Assembly (NCBI GenBank): GCA_951799425.1 | Contig: OX637401.1 | Coordinates: 15,215,501-15,279,500, forward strand | Direction of reading: 5' to 3' | Source: Ilex aquifolium | Taxonomy: Eukaryota > Streptophyta > Magnoliopsida > Aquifoliales > Aquifoliaceae | Length of the DNA stretch: 64,000 nt | Shown here: piece after piece, positions 34,268 through 46,672 of the stretch | Layout: each line of letters starts with the position of its first letter | Position numbering within the stretch: the first letter of the stretch is position 1 | Notes under the pieces: generated by a model | Databases searched by the model: none | What the model was told of the DNA's origin: nothing | The model's input: only the letters and a program-made list of their open reading frames with translations | Program-made: the position numbers and the translations under genes

Positions 34268-35066
34268 TTCCTGTGTGTGTTGTGACTGATCCAAGACGAA
34301 GAATCGAAACCCTAACTCCATGTGATGTCTTTCCCCCCTTTTATCCCAACGTAACCCTCTCTTTATCTCTCAAACCCTAGCCTCCATGTGACGCACAAAC
34401 ACCACACAAGGAGCAAATCTTTGTCTCAAGGATGTTGACACCGATCACATCGCCCACCACGATAACCAAATCTCCCTCTCGGTGCTTGCACAGGTTATCT
34501 CTCTCTCCAGTTTGCCTTTACTCGCCTTCCCCTTCAAACCCACGAATCCTTCTCTCTACGTTCTTGCGTCTGTCGCCCTCAAACCCAACACATCTTCCAT
34601 CTCTCAAACCCCAGCACACACAGAGCACAAAACCCCGAAATTGCTCGTCAATCATCTAAGATTTCTATTTGTTTTTTTATGGTGGGGTTTGGGTGTGTGG
34701 TAGTGGTGGTGGAGGGGTAATAGGGGTGGTGGCAGTCATCGGTTGGCCTGGGGAGTTGCAAAGGGTGGGGATATACAGTTGGGACCAGACTTTTGATTTC
34801 TAAGGAGGAGAGAAAGGGAGGAAGGCAACCAATTTTTTATTTTTCCATTTTGTCATCTGCTTTGTTTGTAATATACCAGAAATGCCCTTGAAGATATGCA
34901 CATGACTGACACATGGTGTTTTTAGTCTATTTTTGTGACGGCAGTTAGTGTCAAGGACCAAATTTACTCAATGTTTGAACTTTGGGGATGAAATTGACGA
35001 AATTAGAACTTTAGGACGAAAGTGCAACAAGTAACAAACCTCAGGGACCATTGGTGCAATTTACCC
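33884..35066. mobile_element. Mutator-like element, 1.18 kb, with about 190 bp inverted repeats
   Basis: The ends are GGGTAAATTGCACCAATG and its complement. The arms 33884-34083 and 34866-35066 match over most of their length. The 9 bp flanks AAGAATAAA (33875-33883) and AATAATAAA (35067-35075) agree at 8 positions, the MULE TSD length. The CT- and C-rich interior (34140-34800) has two overlapping ORFs of about 75-127 codons, low-complexity Ser/Pro, not recognised. It could be captured host sequence. Confidence 0.85.
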
Positions 35067-35099
35067 AATAATAAATGTCCCAAAAGAATACACATGCCT

Positions 35100-36731
35100 T
35101 AATTTAAATACAAATCTTGTTTAAGAAATTTATACAAGGCCAATGTAAATAGAACAAAAACTATAACATCAAAAATTAGAGTCACAATCTGGCTCCGTTG
35201 TTAAGGCGGGCCCATAGGAGGGCCTTTGCCAGAAGCTCATGCGATACCTGAAAAATGTTCTCATAAAGGGTGAACCTGCACTCAATAGGGTAATTCTTAT
35301 AGAGAATACCTCCCAACTCAAATGCATATGAAATGTCACATGCAACAATCATATCATACATTCATTCAAATATTTCTATCATGAACAAACTTCATAAATC
35401 ATGTCATGCTATGAGATGAGACTCACGCATGTAATAGCAATCTCCAAGCCCCATTCCGAGCTCTCATAACACATGCAATGTCATGCGTATGAATTTGGGC
35501 ATTCCAAGCCTCCACCATTAATGTTAAACATCCAATGACCATTCAATTTAATTATGTGTCTTTGTGGGGCGATGATTTATGGGCTTTCACCAAAGGGACA
35601 CCATACCTCAGATAAATTTTTAAGATATTTCACCTGTGGCTCTATCTTTGCTATTGCATAATTTTGCAGGCTCGTTACACCACCGGAATATGCGTATCCA
35701 AATATTTGCGAGTCTTGCACCTAAGAGAGAATCTAACCCTTCTTAGTACACACCGACACATTTATTTATGCAAAATTCAGTGCGACTCAGTCGAATCTAA
35801 GCTCAACCTTCTCAAGCCCACCCATCAACTCACCTAAGTGGTGATTGACCCAAACTCATGCACACATATTCACACTCATGTCAATGCTCACGATTGTAGT
35901 GCAACTCGTGCAAATGCAATGCAATGTGTAATTGTCTTTCATACCATTTAATATGTCAATTATATGATGAGTGCAATATAATAACATTTTCAACATCATC
36001 ACAATCATATTATATAAGATAATCAACTCAACTAACACACTTATTTTTACTTAGGCATTTAAGCAAATACCTAAAGGGGTACATCAATTTACACAACTAG
36101 CATGTTTGTTATTTTCAACATAGTAACATGTTTATTAATTCTATAAACACAAACATAATTCCACCATACTAATCATATGCTAAATGATCATTTAACATAC
36201 ACATTATCTCATAATCACATAACAAGCTAATAATTCTATTAAACTTGGTATGTCATTAAAACATCAAGTCATGCTAATGTACAACTAACATGCTTTAAAC
36301 CACTAACATTAACATACACCAAGTTAATCATAATAGGATTTCACTAATTAAAAGATTAACTATAAATCTTATATTTGACCCACTAGTTACATTCGTCAAA
36401 AGCTAAACATGTAATACACACCCATAGCCTACCCATTTCATATGTCATCTTTTAGGTTGAAATTACATTTAAATAGGGGAAAACACTACCTCTTGTAGCG
36501 TGAGTCCACGTAATAGAACTCCCAAAAAAAACCCAAATCTAGCTTCCCAAGCCTAATTTAATCTGAAGCCAATTTTTTTTATTTTTGAACGATATTGTCA
36601 TTAGACTAGGTTAATACGAATGCATAGCCCTCGCCGTTGTGAGCAACTTTAATACTTGATTCGAAGAGAGAAGGTGGAAAGTTTCATTTTCTCTTCTTTT
36701 TTTTGTTTCTTCTTCTTCTTCTTCTTCTTCT

Positions 36732-36801
<70 letters not shown>

Positions 36802-37240
36802 TCTCTCTTCGAGCCGAGCCCTTGGAGTCAAGAATGAGTGGAAGGTCTTCCACTTTATATACCTTTGAATGATTGGCCCATATCACATCACACGTTCAAT
36901 TTTAACGGGTCCAATTTTATTCTAAATCAATTAAATCTCACTCCGTGTTAAGTTTAGCATATTTTTATTCAAGTAAATTTCAATTATTTTTCCGGATCTT
37001 GCAAATAAAATCTTATCACAATAATTTTAGTCGCACGACACCCGATCGCTTCATAACACAAAAAATTCATCTATCTCAGAATTCAATGAAAATTAATCGG
37101 GTAACTAAATTTCGTGAGACGAATCCAACGATGAGGTCCGTTTCGTTATCCAAGTTATATAAAATTCGTATTTTTGACCCGTGCTTTAACAACTAATTTT
37201 CATTTTAAGAATTAAGATTTTAATTTTTTCGGGTTTCACA
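35100..37240. repeat. Old LTR-like remnant of the TGTGACACCC family
   Basis: It shares landmarks in order with the copy at 60171-62755: CACCTGAAA-TGTT, GGGTGA-CC, GAGATGAGACTCAC, ACCTCTTGTAGCGT, GTAGCCCTCG, ATCTCAGAATTC, and an end at GGGTTTCACA (37240). The family start is missing. It has gained a (CTT)n/(CT)n tract at 36710-36796. Confidence 0.65.
36710..36796. repeat. (CTT)n then (CT)n microsatellite
   Basis: Eight CTT units, then about 31 CT units. It explains the Arg/Glu-repeat and Ser/Leu-repeat ORFs here, which are not genes. Confidence 0.95.
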
Positions 37241-38639
37241 AAAAGATGTCGGGACATTGCAACAAATGGGTCTTTGCTATTGAGACAATTTCCCTTTTCC
37301 CTTGGCGATCCTGCCTACGAATCATATGACAACCTAATAATCGGGTTGTAATTGACAATCATAATTATTCCCGCAACCAATGTAGCTTTCAACAAACATA
37401 TGGTTCATAAAAACAATGTCAAACCAATAGCTTGGAGAAAATGAGCCAACAATTTGCTTTAATCAAATGCAATTGTCATGTTCAAAAAAAAAATTTGTAA
37501 TTGTTAAATGTCAAATTCAACAAGTGTAGTTGCTAAATCAATTGATTGAACATGTGAGGAATTACAAATACATATCTATATATGATATAGTTTGGGAATC
37601 CCATTTTCTATGATCCACCGCCGCCATTTTCTATTAATTGCAACAATTACCACAATACATCCAATGAATTACCTCTTTGAGTAGTCACTGTTAATTTTCA
37701 TCTAAAGCAGAATCCAAAGAAAAAATGTAAAAGCAAATAGAAGTTCACTCAAAGTACATGATAATAGTACATGATAATATATGTAATTTGCAAAAGCTGA
37801 AGCATAAAGGATGTAATCTCAAAGATCTAAAATTTCCATAACAGAAATTGATGAAAATAAATAAATTAATCTTGTACCTTTGATACAATATGAGCGTGTG
37901 AAGAAGAGAAAAGGGAAAATAGTGTATGGTCTATAATTGAAATTTCTTCCCATTTTATAGACGTGCTCATTGAGTAGTGGCTCTAGAGTTGCCATAGGAA
38001 TTGAGGAGCTGAAACTTTCAGTTACAAAAAGTTCCTTAAGTTGACTTTATATGATAGATACAAATATAGACAGATAGATATTAATGTAGACAAAGATTTA
38101 TTTTTTACACTTGTAATTGAATATTTATTCCTAAAATAGAAATGGTTTAAGAGTTAAATTAGAAAATAGGATAAGCACGACATAGTTGTAGTGTTGGACA
38201 ATATTAACCTTATATAGTGTATATAATTTCATTAACATCCAAATCTTTTATCTCATTCTCTTAAATATGTATCCAAACATTTCATCTACTTTAAGTTTCC
38301 TTATCTACTCAATTTATATATCCTTGAAAATTGAATAAGATTCCCACCTCAACATAACACTCTCCTACTAAACCACTGAACTTTTCCACTTCTCATATAC
38401 CTAGTTATTCTCATTCTTATATGTTCTCATCTTCTTTAAATATTATCATATATCTAAAATGAATAAATGTTCAAAAACTACCAGATTAAGTTGAGTTAAG
38501 GACAAATTTGTTTGAGGATACATGGTCAATGCCCACAAATATCTTGGACCAAAAGATAATTGGAGAGTTCAAACTTGTATACATTCAATTATCAACAAGT
38601 AAGTTCAATAGTATGACAACAATGTTAACATGGTCATTG
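37241..38639. other. Spacer with a possible minus-strand promoter-like spot
   Basis: On the minus strand CTATAAAATGGG (about 37955-37966) precedes an 80 nt CT-rich leader ending AAAG|GTACAAG near 37879. A tiny frame ATGAAAATTAACAGTGAC follows an acceptor-like TTTAG near 37706. No downstream protein is recognised. Confidence 0.3.
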
Positions 38640-41600
38640 CTTTTTAGCTACTCTTTTAGCATTTTTACATAGCTCTAAATTGTGACCAGAAGCCTCGAGG
38701 GAAGTTCTCTATGATTTTTTAAAGACATCTCTTTTGCACCGATGTCAATCGGGAATGGCTTTGCCCAAAGTGTAACATCCAAGGATTGTAAAAAATCTCG
38801 GGTACATCTTCTCAAGAGCTTTGGCTAATAGATAATTAATGGTAGACCAACCGTCACCATAAGCCATATTATACGAAAACTTTATATTTTGTTGGTGAGT
38901 CTCTGATGAACTTCAGATATAATAAAACTAGTTATGATCATATTTCGCCAAAACCCGAACCATCATCACCCATCATGAACCCCCTCACATCCTTCAACCT
39001 TAGCCTCAAAGTTTCGAATACTATTCAAGATATACATATCGTAGAGCGATCTCTGCTTTTGTTTATGTACTTAATCTTTGTTGTATCACTTGAGATCTTC
39101 AATGGTGGAATAGGGTTATCTTCCTCTATCTCATTCTCTACAGGCTCATCTATCCATGCATAGCCACAAGTTTCATTGGTCCACCATGGTTTGATACAGT
39201 TCTTTCTATGTTCATTTTCCTTTACATAAGCAGTGTGACACCCCAAAATCCGGGGGTCCATTGATTACCCATTAACCCGCGGAATACTCGTGCATACCGA
39301 GTAACTCGATATCACACCGTCATGCCCCATTTACCGAGGTCCTTAATTTTAACGAAATTCGGGCAGAGTCTCCTTTGTACGGGGAGCTTTACCCAAAACA
39401 CAACCTGTGCAGTATACATTAACATGACCCATCCGAGGCCCAATATAACACAATGACCACACAGAGTCCATTTATAATTAAAACTTGACCGCACCGGGTC
39501 CATTTATCAATACTTATATCAAAACATGCAAGGTTAGTTTAACAATAGCTCATATAAGTTCTATTACATTTATTCATGAAAACTTTACAAGTCAAAACCA
39601 TGTTAATCAAAAGGTTTACAAAATCATGCACTAAGACCACAGGTCGGCCTCCTTCACCCTTGATGCTCTACATGGGAGCCATCCGTCGGTGCAAACCCCA
39701 CACCTGAAATTGTTTCCCGTATAGGGTGAGCCTGGCTCAGTAGAAAATTCCCTACAGATGCCACTCCCCACCTAGATGCACATGGAATGCTCATATGCAA
39801 TACTCAATTATCCACAACAATTCTAATCATGTTTATGCAACTCAGATATGAAATTTCTTATGACATGTCATGCAACGAGGTGAGACTCATTCATGCACTC
39901 AATCCGAGCCCTTCTTGGCTCCCCAACACACGCAAGTGCCAATGTGTGAATCCGTCATTTATGTTATACATCAATGACATTTTACAAAACTAGGGTCTTT
40001 CTTGGGGTGGGCATTCATGGACTTACACCAACGGCACCCAACCGATACGGAATTTCAGGACTTCAACCCACGGTTTCGCGTATACCGACACACTTTATGG
40101 CCTTTTACACCAGCGGAGTGCGAATCCTATCAACGAGTCTTTCACTCGAGGGATATTCTAGCCCTTCTTGCTAACCCCGACCCAATTTATTTCTTATGCA
40201 ATTATGCGACTCAACGGGATCTTCGATCCCTTCCTTCCGAATCCCTTGTCAAATACCAAGAGTGGCATTTGATTAACCATGCACACACACACACACTCAC
40301 ACCCATGACTTACACCCATGAATGTGATGTCGTGACCATGCCCAATATGCAATTGATGCCATATGAGCAACACAAACCATATATCTTCATATTCCATGAA
40401 ACTTTATATCAAATGCATATAAATTTCATAATTCATCATGCTCAACATATCAATAACATATTCAAACATGTTATTCCAATGGCATCAAACAACCATTTAA
40501 ATCAAGCAAGACATTTTATCAAACACCTTCAAGGCACAACTTATAAATCACATAGCATGCCTCAAATTTTCCTACGTTACAAGAACAATCACATGTAACT
40601 TCAATATATCGAAATCAAGCTAGAAGCTAGCCTAAGTCATTTCTATGCTCACTCTTCCACTTCCATAACCATAGACATATGTATAGATCATATATATATG
40701 CATACATAACCCAAGCATTTCCTAGAAGCATTCTAGACTAGAAATCAACCCAAGTAGGAAACCCCTACCTCAATAGGAGTGTAGAAAACTCCTATAACAC
40801 CAAAACAACTCAAGAACTCTTGATTTCCCAAATGTGCACTTTTGAATCTTTGGTGAAATCTCTTGTTTTTGGTACATACGCGTAGCCCTCGTCGAGGAGA
40901 TGAATTTTGCCTCTTGGATCGACGGATTCCGACCGATGGAACTCCCGGAATCGGAGTGGGAAGGTTGAAGAAATTTTTTTTCTTTCTCTTTGGTCTTGCG
41001 TGGCTGCTTGCAGCTAAGGGGAGATATTTTTTTTGTCCAAAAAGCTGATTTAAGAGGATATTTATGGGCAAAAATGTGCGGTCCACATCGCACCGCATAT
41101 TTTCAACTTCCGGGTCCGTTTTTCGTCCCGAAACGATTCATTATACCTCGGATTAAGTTCAAATTAATTTTATTTGAACTTTAACTTAATTTTAAGGAAA
41201 TTTTATAAAATCTATTATTGGAGACCTTTAAAATGTCATTCGTCACGCAGTCGCCTCGAACGATGTGAAAAAATTCGACTATCTCAGAATTCGACGAAAT
41301 TTGACAGGGTGACTAGATTCCGCGTTACGAATCTAACGGCGAACTCCATTTCCTCATCCGAGGTCTAGAGTATGAGTATTTCAAATAAGCATTAGGATGA
41401 CAAATGACCATTTTGCCCTTATTCACAAAAATTCAAATTTACCCGGGTTTCACAAGCAACATCGCCAAAAACAATGTGATGGAACTGTGTTTTGCTGGGA
41501 AATTAGGGGTTTCAAAGGTGTTTTGTGTGGTTTTGGATTGGAAGTTCTAGGAGTTGAGATAATTATTCGGTTTAGGTATGAAGGATCAAAAGGTTTTGAG

Positions 41601-41640
41601 TCCGAGGATATGAGAGTTACGGTGTGTTGGTCTCATACAT
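38640..41640 (-). pseudogene. DUF604 (GT31/fringe-like) glycosyltransferase pseudogene A
   Basis: Read on the minus strand, 39230-38930 encodes NCIKPWWTNETCGYAWIDEPV, then NPIPPLKISSDTTKIKY, RSTICIS-stop-IVFETLRLRLKDV and GFMMGDDGSGF. This is the core of plant DUF604 proteins, a family related to fringe/GT31 galactosyltransferases. Further down FSYNMAYGDG...LLAKALEKM is the next family motif, after a frame change. There are in-frame stops, the acidic motif after GDD is altered, and a 2.2 kb solo LTR (39234-41454) lies in the N-terminal half. Clearly non-functional. The family's usual substrate is not established. Confidence 0.8.
39234..41454. mobile_element. Solo LTR, 2.2 kb (TGTGACACCC family), inside pseudogene A
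   Basis: TGTGACACCCC...CCGGGTTTCACA, with flanks AGCAG (39229-39233) and AGCAA (41455-41459), 4 of 5. The matching empty site is in unit B near 43045 (GAAGCAGCAATG), so insertion is certain. ORFs within, such as 40002-40598 (198 codons), are shadows in LTR sequence. Confidence 0.85.
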
Positions 41641-42399
41641 AAAAAAGATGAAGATTATAAAATTTAGAAAAAAAAAAAACTTATGTAAACAACTGAGTTT
41701 CTTCTTTGTCTAAACCAAGCTTAAATGAGGATACCAAGTTCCTCCCTTCCCTTAATTAATAGTCTAGACATACCTATGTGTGTGTGTTATTACATATGTT
41801 AGTAATATTATAGGAAGCAAGTAAATACTAATAAGAAAAAGAAAAAAAACTAAAAAAAAAAAACAAACAAACAAACAAACAAACGAAAGTTAAAAAACAT
41901 GAAAAGGTCAAAAAAAAAATACATTCACAAAGTATTGCTAAATGGTACCTAATGTTTTATGTGCAAATTAATTCCTACTCAAAATTTGATTCTTGTCATC
42001 TTTAAATGTCACGACATTATTTCATTAACTAACAAATATTTGGTTTTAAGAAACGAAATCACAAAAATGTGTTATGGTGGAGTTTTGGCATTTAAATGGT
42101 GGGGGGTTTATTAGGCCATATTTTTTTCTATCGTCCAATTTTTCCCTTAAGAACAAGTTATGTGCTCAGCACATGCCATAAATTTGTTCTCAATTTGGTA
42201 CAAAGTTAGAAATTTGATACATTTAACACAAATTCAAAATATTAAAGATAATACATATAAAAAAAATCATTGACCAAATTGACAAAGAGTATAGTTCGGG
42301 GACAAAAAATATAATTAATCCAAAATAACATATATATATATATACACTATTATAAATGTCAGAAAATAAGAAAAACTTTTGTTTGACTACTTTATCCTT

Positions 42400-43515
42400 G
42401 TTACAATGTGTCAATCGAAAATGACTTTGCTCAAAGTGTAACATGTTGTCCTAGTAAAATATTTTTGATGTTCTTTTTTATAATCCTTTGCAGATCCACT
42501 TTTACCAATAAGTTATGAGACGTGTTAATTTTACAATTTTTTCAAGACAATTGCATATGCTTATTCAAGGATTGTACAAGATCCCGGGTACATCTAAATA
42601 CGCCTATTTTGTATCTTCTCAAAAGTTTTGAATAATGGATAACTAATGGCAAACCCACCACCACCATAATCCATATTATATGAAAACTCTATATTTTGTT
42701 GGTGATCTACTCTTTGAAGAAGTTCCGGTAAAATAAAACTTGTCATGACCAAATTTCGCCAAAAAGCTAACCAAATTCCTCATCACCCATCGCTAACTAC
42801 CTCACAGCCTTCAACCCTACCCCCAAAGTTTTAGATACTATTCAAGATATAAGTATCGCAAACCTTTCACCATTTTTTTTTCTGTAGTTAAACTTTAATG
42901 TGTCACTTGAGATCTTCAATAGTGGAATAGGGTTATCTTCATCACTCTCATTCTTTTTAGGCTTGTTTATCCATGCATAGCTTCAGGTTTCATTGGTCCA
43001 CCATAGTTTGATGTAATTGTTTTTGTGTTCTCATTCTTTTTCAGAAGCAGCAATGCTGAAAACAATGTGTTGGAACTATGTTTTGTCTAGTAAATTATGG
43101 TTTTTAGAGGGTTTTGGGTGGTTTTGGATTAGAAGTTCAAGACTTGAGATGATGATTCGGTTTGAGTATGAATGATCGAAATATTTTGGTGAAATTTTAC
43201 TTTGCATCCTGAAAGATTTTAAGTTTTTCACTTTGCACATCAGAGATTAAATTTCTCATATTGCACCCTTAATGTATCAAAAGTGTTGCAATATAATGTT
43301 AGCTTTGCATTAGTTTTTTTGTCAGTATCAATGGGTTGACTTTTGATGAAAAAAATAACGGAACCTAAGAAAATGGCTACATTACATCTACTTTTAATAC
43401 ATTGAGGGTGCAATGGCAAAAATTTCAAATCTTTCAAGGTACAAAGTGCGAAAAGCCCAATATTTTGAGTCCAAACATGTGAGGGTTTTGGTGGGTTAGT
43501 CTTGTACATAAAAAA
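42400..43515 (-). pseudogene. DUF604 glycosyltransferase pseudogene B
   Basis: The minus strand gives YIKLWWTNET-stop-SYAWINKP, NPIPLLKISSDTLKFNYRKKNGERFAILISRI, and, after frame breaks, FSYNMDYGGGGFAISYPLFKTFEKIQNR, the most family-like stretch in the window. It carries several stops and a 260 bp MITE in its N-terminal part. It is a tandem partner of pseudogene A; each has decayed independently, since their stops differ. Confidence 0.78.
43199..43458. mobile_element. MULE-type MITE, 260 bp, in pseudogene B
   Basis: Perfect 9 bp TSD AATATTTTG at 43190-43198 and 43459-43467. The inverted ends share CTTTGCATCCTGAAAGATTT / CTTTGTACCTTGAAAGATTT and TTGCACCCT-AATGTAT. Unit A at about 41590 shows the uninterrupted site. 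Confidence 0.9.
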
Positions 43516-44366
43516 AGATGAAGAGTATAAAATATAAAATAACCTTGTATAAAACTTTGTGTAAACAATTGAGTTTCTTTATTGTCTAAACCAAAATTCA
43601 ACAAGACCAGGTTTGGATTAAGGGAGAAGATGAGATATGGGAATTAGAGGAGAAAAAAGAGATAAAGAGACAAGAGAGGGAGAGGGAGAGAGAGAATAAT
43701 TAAAGTCTTTTGCCAAGAGTAATAGTCTTAAATGAAGTGTGTGTTTTGCTAGCACTGGGTTCTTTTTTTTACATTGAAATTAAGCTCTCTCCGGCTTACC
43801 CTGTAACGAAGAGGTTTATGGGTAGCCAATGACAGATTAACACAAAGTCAAATTAATGAGGTTTGTGGGACAACTGGAGAAATTCTATAAAAATAATCGA
43901 GAAAGGCATTATTTGTTCAATAAATATATAAAAATTAAAAAGATCAATAAATATGACAAATTATAGATATTTAAGAATGATTAAGGGGTAATATTGATAT
44001 CTCAGGAGGATAGCATGCTCCTCCCATCCCTTAATTAATAGTCTAGATAGTATAGATATACCTATATGTATGTATTATTACATTTCTGCATGATTATAGG
44101 AATCAAGCAAATTCAGATAAGAATAAGCAAAAAAATTGAAAACTGAATTTAGAAAAACGTAAAAAACTAAAAACAAAAAATAATACATTCACAAAGTATT
44201 GCTAAATGGCTCCTAATGTTTTATGTATAAATTAATTCGTACTCAAAATTTGATTCATGTAACGTTTAAATGTCACAACATTATGTCACTAACTAAAAAA
44301 CATTTTGTTTTAAGAAACAAAACCACAAAAATGTGATGGCTAGGGTGGAGTTGTGACATCTAAATT

Positions 44367-44388
44367 GGGGGGGGGGGGGGGGGGGGGG
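44367..44388. repeat. Poly-G run (22)
   Basis: An uninterrupted G tract in unit B; unit A has only GGGGGG at the same place. Length may be unreliable in sequencing. Confidence 0.9.
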
Positions 44389-44763
44389 AGGGTTTGTTAG
44401 GTTAGTTTGGAACGAAGTTAGAAATTTGATACATTTATAGCAAATTCAAAATAATAAAAATAATACATATAAAAAAACCACAGACCAAATAGACAAAGTG
44501 TACACTTCAGAAAGCAAAACTGTAGTTAATCAAAAATAACATATCGATACTACTTATAATAGTGAGAAGACCGCGTGCAAGGCATGCTAGGTAGCGGTCG
44601 TTTTTTATGGGATAAGGAATTTTTTTTGGTTAAAGTGAATGCATTTGATACAAAAATGCATGGATTATTGAATGCATGAAGTTGGTTAATATTATAAATA
44701 AATAAACAATTAGGACTAATGTGTGTAAGTATAGGTAGAACACTTGGTATATGGTTGTGGATT

Positions 44764-45560
44764 AGTCACGTCCCGAATTTCACAAAAGCGTGAGTTAAAT
44801 AAAACATCATTTTTTTATTATCTAAAATGCTTGTTGATTTACAATTAGATTGAACACAAAAATTCACTTGATTTTATTTTTCAAAAATTTGACAGAATTT
44901 TGTTTAAAAATTGGGCATTTCAAACATTGGCAAGAGCGATCTGTGAGAGCATTACAACTAACTAAGATACATATCATTCATTCATCATAACATAATTCAA
45001 TATAAAGTTAGGGTGGCAAATGGAGACCCACGAAGTCTTCCCAAACTCAGTATTCCTACATAAGTTTCAGTTACCAAAACTTAATACTAAAGCCATCACT
45101 TTATATTACATTGCCCAAAAGAATAACCTCCAATGATGTAATTAAGTTTACATCACAAGCTCCTTAAAATACACTTCATATAAAAGTTTGTGTACAATCA
45201 CATTTCTATGCAATGTTCAAAGAGTAAATACAAAATGGTTTCCAAAAAGAGTCCCTCCTAGCCCAAAGCTCCCACAAGTCTTCTTCAATTAAGTCCCGAG
45301 ATGCACACTAGTATCTGAAAATGTTAATAAGGGATGGACAACCATAATCCAGTAGAATAATCCTTTTTTCAAAGTGTATACAAGGTTTTAAATACCACAA
45401 GTCCATAATCATAATAATAGGTAATGAAATAATTAATCATTAAGTCTAGGTACATGATAAATAATAAGTACTTTTGAAAGTACACTACGTACTATTATTT
45501 GAAATACATAAGTGAAACATCAAGGAATTTGTCATATTGAAACTATAAAATATTTCTTTT
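44764..45560. repeat. Probable old gypsy LTR fragment
   Basis: Starts TCACGTCCCGAATTTCAC and contains CTGAAAATGTTAATAAGGG and CCAGTAGAATAATCC, phrases like those in the other LTR repeats here. No second end was found. Confidence 0.35.
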
Positions 45561-46400
45561 TAAATCATAACGCAATACCATTGATTTTATAAAACACATA
45601 GTGAGAAATCTTTATGCAAATATATGGATAATAAATGTGATAAAGTTATCATTTCTTGTTTTGAACAAAATTTCATAAACTTATTTTTTCCGGATTATTT
45701 TTTCAAAAAGATAAACTCCATGTACTTTTGCCTCAACCTTACCCCACTCAAGAGATTTGTTGGAATATTGACCTATTAGTTTCTTGGCACCCAAAATCCA
45801 TATATGCTACCCATATAAACAAATATCATCAAACTAACACTAGTTCACAAATGAACCATCTCATCTTCTTGTGAACTTGGTTGAAAGTGTTGCATAGGTT
45901 TGACACAAGATGAGAAAGCTTAGATGTTCAATGTGGTATACTATGTATGAAGAACCAAAAGAGAAGATGTGATGATTAAAGATATAAAGAATAAAGAAGA
46001 GTAAACAAGGCTAAATAGGACGATCGAATATAAGAAGATGCACCTACATGAAGAGAATGAGAATTATGGATACATGTGGATTAAAGTAGTTGAAGAGCAT
46101 GACATGAGAAGCTTCTTCAACAACTTTGTCGGTTTGATGTGCATATGAGAACAACTTGAAGAGGTTAATGATCATTGTTATATGATCATGATTCAAGTTA
46201 GGAATGTCATTATAGTGGTTGAGAATAAGAGTTTGAAGATCAAGGAAAAGAAGTGAAAGAAACAAGCCAAAAAAAAAGAATATTGAAATCGATCAATTTG
46301 ACATAGTCTTCGTAAAATGGGAATAACTTTTGATGGATATGTTTAATTGAAGTGATTAAAGTGGAGTTGGAAAGAAGACATTGCTACAACTTTAGAATTG
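45561..46400. other. AT-rich spacer, no gene seen
   Basis: Short ORFs only; nothing recognised. Confidence 0.5.
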
Positions 46401-46552
46401 ATCACTCAAGTATAGGTTGTTGCAAAGTAATATACTACTCGAAAGTCCGAGGTTGAACCACAGGGAATTGAGAAAACTTATAACGCAAGGATAAATAAAA
46501 GAAAAATTATTTTGAAAATTATTTGAAGAAATTTTATGAATCAACTATCTTA

Positions 46553-46672
46553 TGAGAAATTCTAATTAATTAGTTCAAGTATGGAATAACCAGTTATTTG
46601 ACTCGCAAAGAATCTCAAGCATTCAACATATGTGGCACAATAAATCAAGAAATTATACAGAGCAAAAACTTT
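46553..46672. repeat. Dispersed repeat, copy 2 (first copy at 7500-7612)
   Basis: Shares an about 110 bp block with the copy near 7.5 kb. It is preceded at 46400-46500 by CTCGAAAGTCCGAGGTTGAACCACAGGG-like text often seen in plant transposon debris. Confidence 0.6.

Larger units (their letters stand above)
38640..44570. repeat. Tandem segmental duplication (two diverged units)
   Basis: Unit A is 38640-39233 plus 41455-42360; unit B is about 42400-44570. Matching landmarks in order are TATATTTTGTTGGTGA, CACTTGAGATCTTCAAT-GTGGAATAGG, TTTCATTGGTCCACCAT, GGTTTTGGATT-GAAGTTC, CCCTTAATTAATAGTCTAGA, CACAAAGTATTGCTAAATGG and TTAGAAATTTGATACATTTA. B has an extra block at about 43615-44010. A poly-G run of 22 is at 44367-44388 in B. 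Confidence 0.85.

Noticed and set aside
36611-36886. Arg-Glu repeat protein
   Set aside because: Translation of a (CT)n microsatellite.
40002-40598. 198-codon plus-strand ORF
   Set aside because: It lies wholly inside the solo LTR at 39234-41454, shows no domain, and the frame is not kept in the sibling LTRs.
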